NCBI GenBank assembly: GCA_007120685.1 | Contig: SKNG01000394.1 | Span: 1-9,841 of the forward strand | DNA length: 9,841 nucleotides | Source: Paracoccaceae bacterium | GTDB lineage: Bacteria > Pseudomonadota > Alphaproteobacteria > Rhodobacterales > Rhodobacteraceae | Reading direction: 5' to 3' | In this document: piece by piece, positions 5,395 through 9,841 of the stretch | How the letters are laid out: the number at the start of each line of letters is the position of its first letter | How positions within the stretch are numbered: the stretch's first letter is position 1 | Translations under genes and position numbers: made by a program | Notes under the pieces: generated by a model | The model's database searches: none | What the model saw: only the letters and a program-made list of their open reading frames with translations | Told to the model about the DNA's origin: nothing

Positions 5395-6813
5395 ATGCGC
5401 AAGACCTTCATCGGCCCGCAACTGCGCCGCCTGCGTCAGGAGCGCGCCGAAACCCAGGCCCAGATGGCGCGCCGGCTGGGGATCAGCACCGCCTATGTCA
5501 ACTTGCTGGAGAACAACCAGCGCAGCGTCTCGGTGGCGATCCTGCTGAAGCTGTTCGAGGCTTACGGCGTCGACTGGCGCGCGATAGCCGAGGATGACAG
5601 CACCGCCCGGCTGTCGGACATGCGTGCAGCACTGCAGGACCCGCTGTTTGACGGCGCCCGCCCCGATCTGCACGAATTGCGCGCCGCCCAGGCCCATGCG
5701 CCGACGCTGATCGCGGCCTTCCTGCGGCTGAACCGCGCCTATCTGGCGGCCTCGGACCAGCTTCTGGCCATGGCCGCCCAGCCCGGTGGCGGCGAGGCGC
5801 CGCTGGCCGCCTCGCCAGAGGGAGCGGTGCACAACTTCTTCCGCCGCAACCGCAACCATTTCCCCACCTTGGAAGACGCGGCCGCGGGGTTCTGGACGGG
5901 CCGCCCGCCCGCGCCCGATGACCTGTACGCGGCGCTGAAGGACCGGCTGCGCACCGCCCATGGCATTACCGTGCGGCTGCGCCCGGTGGCTGAGATGCCG
6001 CATACGCTGCGCGATCTCGACGAGGGCGCGCGCGAGGTCTCGCTGAGCCAGGCGCTGGACCATCCCAACAGGATCTTCCAGCTGGTGCATGTGCTGGGGT
6101 TGATCGAATGCGGGCCAGCGCTGGACGGGTTGCTGGCCTCAGGGCCGGGGGATGCCCAGGGCCGCGCGCGCTGCCGGATCGAGCTGGCCAATTACTTTGC
6201 CGCCGCCGTGCTGATGCCCTATGACGCCTATCTGGCCGAGGCACGCGCCTTCAAATACGATTTCGACCATCTGGCAACGCGTTTCGGGGTCAGTTTCGAA
6301 CAGGCCTGCCACCGCGCCACCACGCTGCAGCGCGACGGCGCGCAGGGGGTGCCGTTCTTCTTTCTGCGCATCGACAAGGCCGGCAACGTGACCAAGCGCT
6401 TCAACGCCACCGATTTCCACCTGGCCGAATACGGCGGCGCCTGCCCGCGGCTGGATGTGCATCTGACCTTCCGCCTGCCCGGGCGGATCGTGCCGCAGCT
6501 GGTGGAAATGCCCGATGCCTCGCAGTATTTCGTCATTGCGCGGACGGTGGAGCGGCCGATCGTGGAACGGCATGGGCAGGACAACCGGCTGGCCGTGGCG
6601 CTGGGCTGCACCATCGAGCATGCCGGCGAGATCGGCTATGCCGAGGGGTTCTCGCTGGGCACGGCGCCGGTGACGCCGGTGGGGATCAACTGCCGGATCT
6701 GCCCGCGCTCGAACTGCGACCAGCGGGCGCATCACGCCTCGATCCTGACGACACCGGTGGACGAACGCCGCCGCGGCACCACGCGTTATGAGGCGCTGGG
6801 GGGCGGGCGTTGA
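5395..6813 (+). CDS. Short-chain fatty acyl-CoA regulator (ScfR/PccR/RamB family)
   Basis: A 472-residue cytoplasmic transcription factor with the ScfR layout: an N-terminal XRE helix-turn-helix (about 8-62, with QMARRLGISTAYVNLLENN), a central ImmA/IrrE (DUF955)-like domain (about 190-310) and a C-terminal ScfR domain ending in INCRICPRSNCDQRAHHA (431-448). Cys433, Cys436 and Cys441 belong to this characteristic cluster. The metallopeptidase HExxH is degraded to HVLGL (232-236), so it should sense ligand rather than cut peptides; RIELANYFAAAVLMP (261-275) is the usual following helix. Known relatives control propionyl-CoA carboxylation (PccR), the methylcitrate cycle and the glyoxylate bypass (RamB) in response to acyl-CoAs. 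Its position divergent from the meh-mct operon, with shared operator-like repeats between them, suggests it controls mesaconyl-CoA metabolism, with mesaconyl-, propionyl- or acetyl-CoA as possible effectors. The start ATG 5395 is preceded by GGAACGGGGG. The gene is intact. Confidence 0.88.
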   Translation: MRKTFIGPQLRRLRQERAETQAQMARRLGISTAYVNLLENNQRSVSVAILLKLFEAYGVDWRAIAEDDSTARLSDMRAALQDPLFDGARPDLHELRAAQAHAPTLIAAFLRLNRAYLAASDQLLAMAAQPGGGEAPLAASPEGAVHNFFRRNRNHFPTLEDAAAGFWTGRPPAPDDLYAALKDRLRTAHGITVRLRPVAEMPHTLRDLDEGAREVSLSQALDHPNRIFQLVHVLGLIECGPALDGLLASGPGDAQGRARCRIELANYFAAAVLMPYDAYLAEARAFKYDFDHLATRFGVSFEQACHRATTLQRDGAQGVPFFFLRIDKAGNVTKRFNATDFHLAEYGGACPRLDVHLTFRLPGRIVPQLVEMPDASQYFVIARTVERPIVERHGQDNRLAVALGCTIEHAGEIGYAEGFSLGTAPVTPVGINCRICPRSNCDQRAHHASILTTPVDERRRGTTRYEALGGGR

Positions 6814-6869
6814 CAGGATGGCTTTCCCGCGGCTGTCTGCCGGGTGCGGTGTTCAGGGCCGGGCGGAGG

Positions 6870-6889
6870 ACGGGCCTTGCAAGGCCCGT
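6870..6889. repeat. Perfect 20-bp palindrome, first of a tandem pair
   Basis: ACGGGCCTTGCAAGGCCCGT equals its own reverse complement. It lies 56 bp after the scfR-type stop and 95 bp before the P450 start. Its core CTTGCAAG matches 6 of 8 bases of the TTTGCAAA-type site recalled for ScfR/RamB regulators. As RNA it would fold into an 8-bp stem with a TGCA loop, so it may be an operator, a terminator, or both. No T tract follows. Confidence 0.7.
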
Positions 6890-6890
6890 G

Positions 6891-6910
6891 ACGCGCGTTC
6901 GAACGCGCGT
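6891..6910. repeat. Perfect 20-bp palindrome, second of a tandem pair
   Basis: ACGCGCGTTCGAACGCGCGT is also perfectly palindromic and is separated from the preceding palindrome by a single G. The two centres are 21 bp apart, two helical turns, so dimers bound to each would lie on the same face of the DNA. The RNA hairpin would have an 8-bp stem and a TCGA loop. The flanking sequence to 6949 holds nothing else I recognise. Confidence 0.7.
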
Positions 6911-6949
6911 TGCCCCGCCCGGTGGCAAGGCTGCGCGCCGATCAGACGC

Positions 6950-6978
6950 TTGACCGCCGCTGCCGGTGCCGCCACTCT
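6950..6978 (+). promoter_or_regulatory. Possible promoter for a leaderless P450 mRNA
   Basis: TTGACC (6950-6955; 5 of 6 matches to TTGACA) is followed after 17 bp by CACTCT (6973-6978), a poor -10. Transcription seven bases past that -10 would start exactly at the A of ATG 6985. No Shine-Dalgarno precedes that ATG, which fits a leaderless message. The -10 matches only 2 of 6, so this is weak. Confidence 0.25.
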
Positions 6979-6984
6979 GGCGCC

Positions 6985-8160
6985 ATGTCCGACGCACCGC
7001 GCTTTGAAATCGACCTGGCCGAGTTCGCCGCCGACCCCTATCCGGCGCTGGCGCGGATGCGGGCCGAGGCGCCGATTGCCCATGTCCCGCAGCTGGGCGC
7101 CACGCTCATGACCCGGCGCGACACCATTCATGTGCAGGAAAAACGCATTGATGTCTTCTCCTCGCACCAGCCGGAAGGGCTGATGACCCGGCTGATGGGC
7201 GAGAACATGATGCGAAAGGATGGCGCCGCCCATCAGGCCGAACGCCGCGCGCTGTTTCCTGCGCTCAGCCCGCGCACGGTGCAGGGGCATTGGGCCGGGC
7301 AGTTCCGCGTCGCCTGCGCGCGGGTGCTGGACGATCTGGCGCCGCGCGGGCAGGCCGATCTGGTGGCCGATTTCGCCATGCCGGTCTCGGGCGCCGCGCT
7401 ATGCGCGATCACCGGGTTGACCGACATGACCCCGGCCGAGATGGACGCGGTCAGCCAGGCGATGATCGACGGCTGCGCGAATTACGCAGGCGATGCGGCG
7501 GTGGAGGCGCGTTGCCATGCCGCCACGGCGAAGATCGACGCCCATATCGACAGGGCTTTGGAGCGTGCGCTGGGGCGGGCGGGGCAGGCGGGGGCGATGG
7601 ATTGCGTCTCGGTCCAGGCGCGGGCGGGGCTGGCCGAGGCCTCGCTCAGGGCGAATGTGAAGCTGGTGATCTCGGGCGGGCAGAACGAGCCGCGCGACGC
7701 CATCGCCGGCACTGCCTGGGCGCTGCTCAAGCACCCGGACGCACTGGCGGCGGTGCGGGGGGGGCGTGCAAGCTGGGCGCAGGCCTTCGACGAATACGCC
7801 CGCTGGATCGCCCCCATCGGCATGTCGCCGCGCCGGGTGGCGCGGGTCGACACGGTGGAGGGCGTGACCTTCCAGCCCGAGGACCGGGTGTTCCTGATGT
7901 TCGGCTCGGCCGGGCGGGACGAGGCATATTTCGACCGTGCCGATGTCTATGACATTTTCCGCGACACCGGCCCGGCGCTGACCTTCGGCGCCGGCCCGCA
8001 TTTCTGCGCCGGGGCGGCAGCGGCGCGCTGTCTGGTGACCGAGGTGGCGCTGCCGATGCTGTTTCAGCGTCTGCCGGGCCTGGAACTGGCCGGACCCGCG
8101 CCCTTTGCCGGCTGGGCCTTTCGGGGCCCTCAGCGGGTGCCGGTGCGCTGGCCGGTCTAG
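6985..8160 (+). CDS. Cytochrome P450
   Basis: A 391-residue soluble bacterial class I P450 with no membrane anchor. The heme-thiolate signature is complete: FGAGPHFCAG with Cys341. The K-helix ExxR is EYAR (Glu270, Arg273). The I-helix segment reads SGGQNEPRDA: where most P450s have an acid-alcohol pair (D/E-T) for oxygen activation, this has Asn234-Glu235-Pro236. Such a change may define a subfamily or alter the oxygen chemistry. The substrate is unknown; no ferredoxin or reductase gene is in the window, so partners must come from elsewhere. ATG 6985 begins MSDAPRFEIDLAEFAADPYP, which aligns with usual P450 N-termini; no Shine-Dalgarno is visible. A run of eight G (7757-7764) lies in the codons before the K-helix and keeps the frame. 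It lies downstream of the ScfR-type gene across a 171-bp gap containing two palindromes, so it may be separately transcribed. Convergent with the aminopeptidase gene. Confidence 0.9.
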   Translation: MSDAPRFEIDLAEFAADPYPALARMRAEAPIAHVPQLGATLMTRRDTIHVQEKRIDVFSSHQPEGLMTRLMGENMMRKDGAAHQAERRALFPALSPRTVQGHWAGQFRVACARVLDDLAPRGQADLVADFAMPVSGAALCAITGLTDMTPAEMDAVSQAMIDGCANYAGDAAVEARCHAATAKIDAHIDRALERALGRAGQAGAMDCVSVQARAGLAEASLRANVKLVISGGQNEPRDAIAGTAWALLKHPDALAAVRGGRASWAQAFDEYARWIAPIGMSPRRVARVDTVEGVTFQPEDRVFLMFGSAGRDEAYFDRADVYDIFRDTGPALTFGAGPHFCAGAAAARCLVTEVALPMLFQRLPGLELAGPAPFAGWAFRGPQRVPVRWPV

Positions 8161-8175
8161 GCGTTTCCGGCGGAA

Positions 8176-8209
8176 AGGGGGCTGCCGCCCCCTCGGCCCG
8201 TGCCGGGCC
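8176..8209. terminator. Two consecutive hairpins after the P450 gene
   Basis: AGGGGGC (8176-8182) and GCCCCCT (8187-8193) form a perfect 7-bp stem with a 4-base loop. Immediately after, GGCCCG (8195-8200) and CGGGCC (8204-8209) form a 6-bp stem with a 3-base loop. They begin 15 bp after the P450 stop and lie between convergent genes, so they may end transcription from either side. No T tract follows, so efficiency is uncertain. Confidence 0.5.
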
Positions 8210-8214
8210 TCACC

Positions 8215-8254
8215 CCCGCGCGTATTTCAGGCAAGATGAGGGGGCGCGGGTTTT
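8215..8254 (+). terminator. Long-loop hairpin with T4 after the P450 gene
   Basis: CCCGCGC (8215-8221) pairs with GCGCGGG (8244-8250) across a 22-base loop and is followed by TTTT (8251-8254), which overlaps the aminopeptidase stop codon. The loop contains GTATTTCAGGCAAGATGAG, a type of sequence that I recall as common at gene ends in Rhodobacterales; that recollection needs a search. It could be a second terminator for the P450 transcript. Confidence 0.35.
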
Positions 8255-9841
8255 CAGACCGGTTGGCAAGCCCTGCTCAGCCAGGCGGCGGTTTCCGGGC
8301 TGACCAGCGGGGTGAGGGCGGCCTGGACGCGGGCGTGATAGGCGTTGAGCCAGGCGATTTCCTGTGGGTCAAGGATGCCGGGGGCGATCAGGCCAGTGTC
8401 GATGGGGCAGAGGGTCAGGGTCTCGAAGGCGAGCATCGGGCGGGGGTCGGTGCCTTCCGGGGCGTCGGTGACGGCGACCAGGTTCTCGATGCGGATGCCC
8501 CAGCCGCCGGCGCGGTAATAGCCGGGTTCGTTGGACAGGATCATGCCGGGTTTCAGGGGCAGGGTCGAGGCGCGCGAGAGCCGCACCGGGCCTTCATGCA
8601 CGCTGAGCGCGGCGCCGACGCCGTGCCCGGTGCCGTGGTCGTAATCCATGCCCATCAGCCACAGCGGGTAGCGCGCGAGCGCATCGAGATGCGCGCCGGC
8701 GACGCCCTTGGGGAAGCGGGCGCGGGAGAGCGCGATCATGCCTTTCAGCACGCGGGTCCAGGCGTCGCGTTTCTCGGCCTCGATGTCGGTGGCGGGGCCT
8801 ACCGGCATAGTGCGGGTGATGTCGGTGGTGCCGTCGGGGTATTGGCCGCCGGAATCGAGCAGGAACAGATCGCCCGGTTCCAGCCGGCGGTTGGTGTCTT
8901 CGGTGACGCGGTAATGGTTGATCGCCGCATTGGGGCCGGTGGAGGAGATGGTGTCGAAGCTCAGATCGATCAGTTGCCCGGTGGCGCGGCGGGTCTCTTC
9001 CAGCTTCATCGCCATGTCGATTTCGGTCAGGCCCGATGCCAGGCCCGTTTCGGCGACGGTGTCATACCAGCACAGGAATTCGGCCATCGCCGCGCCGTCG
9101 CGCAGATGGGCGGCGCGCATGCCCTTGAGTTCGGCCTCGGTCTTGCAGGCTTTCTCCATCAGGCAGGGATCCGGGGCCCTGGCCGGCTGGCGCAGGGCGC
9201 GGGCCAGGGCCACGGGAGCGGTGGCGGGGTCGTATTGCACCGGGCCGGGGAGGGCGGCGGCGGCGGGCAGGAAGGCGTCCGTGGGGTGAATGGCCAAGCC
9301 GGGGCCGAGGTCCAGCCCGGCGAGTTTTGTCTGGTCAAGGAAAAGATCGACCCTTGCATCGGCGTGCAGGAGCGCGAAGCCCTGCACCACCGGGTTGCGC
9401 GGGATATCGGCGCCGCGGATGTTCATCAGCCAGCACAGGCTGTCGGGCAGGGTAATGGCCAGCGCCGCGCGCCCCTGATCGCGCAGGGCTTTGGCGAGGC
9501 TGTCGCGCTTGTCCTGCGCCGAGCGGCCTGCCAGCGCCTCGGGGTGGGCGCGGGCCGGGGCGCAGGCGGGCGGCGGCTGGTCCCGCCAGATGGCATCCAG
9601 CGGGTTGGCATCGAGCGCGCGCAGCGTGATCCCACTGTCCTTCAGGCCCTTTTCCAGCCGGGCGATTTCGTCCGGCGTGTGCAGCCAGGGGTCATAGCCG
9701 ATGGGGCCGGTGGCGGCTTGCGCCTGCAGCCAGTCGGCGGGTGTGGTTTCCGGCCAGTCGACCGGGGTGAAGGCGCCCATATCGGCCTGCTGGCGCACCT
9801 GCAGCCGGTAGCGGCCATCGACGAAAAGGCCCGCCACCCCC
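8254..9841 (-). CDS. pepP: Xaa-Pro aminopeptidase, M24B family (5' end outside the window)
   Basis: At least 528 residues of a cytoplasmic aminopeptidase P that removes N-terminal residues preceding proline, using two metal ions (typically Mn). The frame remains open to the right edge, and the visible part begins within the N-terminal creatinase domain at AGLFVDGRYRLQVRQQAD. Roughly 60-75 residues including the start are therefore missing, compared with about 600 for the three-domain APP1-like family. All five metal ligands of the pita-bread fold are visible: Asp in FLLDSGGQY, Asp in GTTDITRTM, His in GTGHGVGAALSVHEGP, Glu in LSNEPGYY and Glu in IRIENLV. The long form with a C-terminal extension (WLNAYHARVQAALTPLVSPE, then TAAWLSRAC) matches the larger APP1-like enzymes. 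The GTG at 9837 is an internal Val codon, not the start. It is convergent with the P450 gene, shows no link to the metabolic operons and is probably a housekeeping gene. Confidence 0.92.
   Translation of the reverse strand, partial: GVAGLFVDGRYRLQVRQQADMGAFTPVDWPETTPADWLQAQAATGPIGYDPWLHTPDEIARLEKGLKDSGITLRALDANPLDAIWRDQPPPACAPARAHPEALAGRSAQDKRDSLAKALRDQGRAALAITLPDSLCWLMNIRGADIPRNPVVQGFALLHADARVDLFLDQTKLAGLDLGPGLAIHPTDAFLPAAAALPGPVQYDPATAPVALARALRQPARAPDPCLMEKACKTEAELKGMRAAHLRDGAAMAEFLCWYDTVAETGLASGLTEIDMAMKLEETRRATGQLIDLSFDTISSTGPNAAINHYRVTEDTNRRLEPGDLFLLDSGGQYPDGTTDITRTMPVGPATDIEAEKRDAWTRVLKGMIALSRARFPKGVAGAHLDALARYPLWLMGMDYDHGTGHGVGAALSVHEGPVRLSRASTLPLKPGMILSNEPGYYRAGGWGIRIENLVAVTDAPEGTDPRPMLAFETLTLCPIDTGLIAPGILDPQEIAWLNAYHARVQAALTPLVSPETAAWLSRACQPV

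Noticed and set aside
6910..6984. P450 start at TTG 6910
   Set aside because: It would begin within the last base of a palindrome and add 25 residues unlike P450 N-termini; ATG 6985 fits the family.
7290..7952. Overlapping plus-strand ORF (220 codons) inside the P450 gene
   Set aside because: Gly/Arg-rich out-of-frame translation with no motif; the P450 frame carries all the signatures.
1..9841. Mobile element, CRISPR array, tRNA or rRNA
   Set aside because: No transposase or integrase motif, no spaced direct repeats and no cloverleaf or rRNA-like stretch was seen on either strand.

Overview
This is a high-GC window whose codons end almost always in G or C. Gene content and style point to an alphaproteobacterium of the Rhodobacterales (Rhodobacter/Paracoccus-like): an ScfR/PccR-type regulator, mesaconyl-CoA enzymes, a three-domain aminopeptidase P, and short intergenic gaps. 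That placement is inference from gene content; no rRNA or other marker is present. All calls rest on reading the sequence and recalling family motifs; no database search was run.

Region 1 (1-2708, + strand) is a tight catabolic-looking operon. It holds the probable tail of an upstream gene (2-61), a small swivel-domain hydro-lyase subunit of the LeuD/aconitase type (81-599), an isocitrate-lyase/PEP-mutase superfamily C-C lyase (628-1503) and a protein resembling M29 peptidases and 2,5-dihydroxypyridine dioxygenase NicX (1536-2708). Gaps are 28 and 32 bp and each gene has its own Shine-Dalgarno. The hydratase and lyase pair recalls dimethylmaleate hydratase and 2,3-dimethylmalate lyase of nicotinate fermentation, and the NicX-like protein would fit an upstream ring-opening step. 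Key motifs in all three depart from the characterised enzymes, so the substrate is unknown. This is the best candidate in the window for an undescribed pathway. A palindromic terminator (2730-2753) separates it from the convergent next operon.

Region 2 (2802-5218, - strand) encodes, in transcription order, an unrecognised 87-residue protein, mesaconyl-C4-CoA hydratase (meh) and mesaconyl-CoA C1-C4 CoA transferase (mct). The small gene and meh share an ATGA stop/start overlap, and meh and mct are 3 bp apart. Mct and Meh convert mesaconyl-C1-CoA to citramalyl-CoA, the steps that let propionyl-CoA plus glyoxylate become pyruvate plus acetyl-CoA in the 3-hydroxypropionate bicycle.

Region 3 (5219-6813) is an AT-rich divergent control region followed by an ScfR-family regulator, which probably senses a short-chain acyl-CoA and controls the mct-meh operon. 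The control region has a good minus-strand promoter overlapped by TGTAAA/TTTACA and TTGCAA repeats.

Region 4 (6814-9841) opens with two adjacent perfect 20-bp palindromes whose centres are 21 bp apart. A cytochrome P450 follows (6985-8160), possibly leaderless and with an atypical I-helix. Then come hairpins, and a convergent Xaa-Pro aminopeptidase (pepP-like) that runs off the right edge of the window, lacking its N-terminus.
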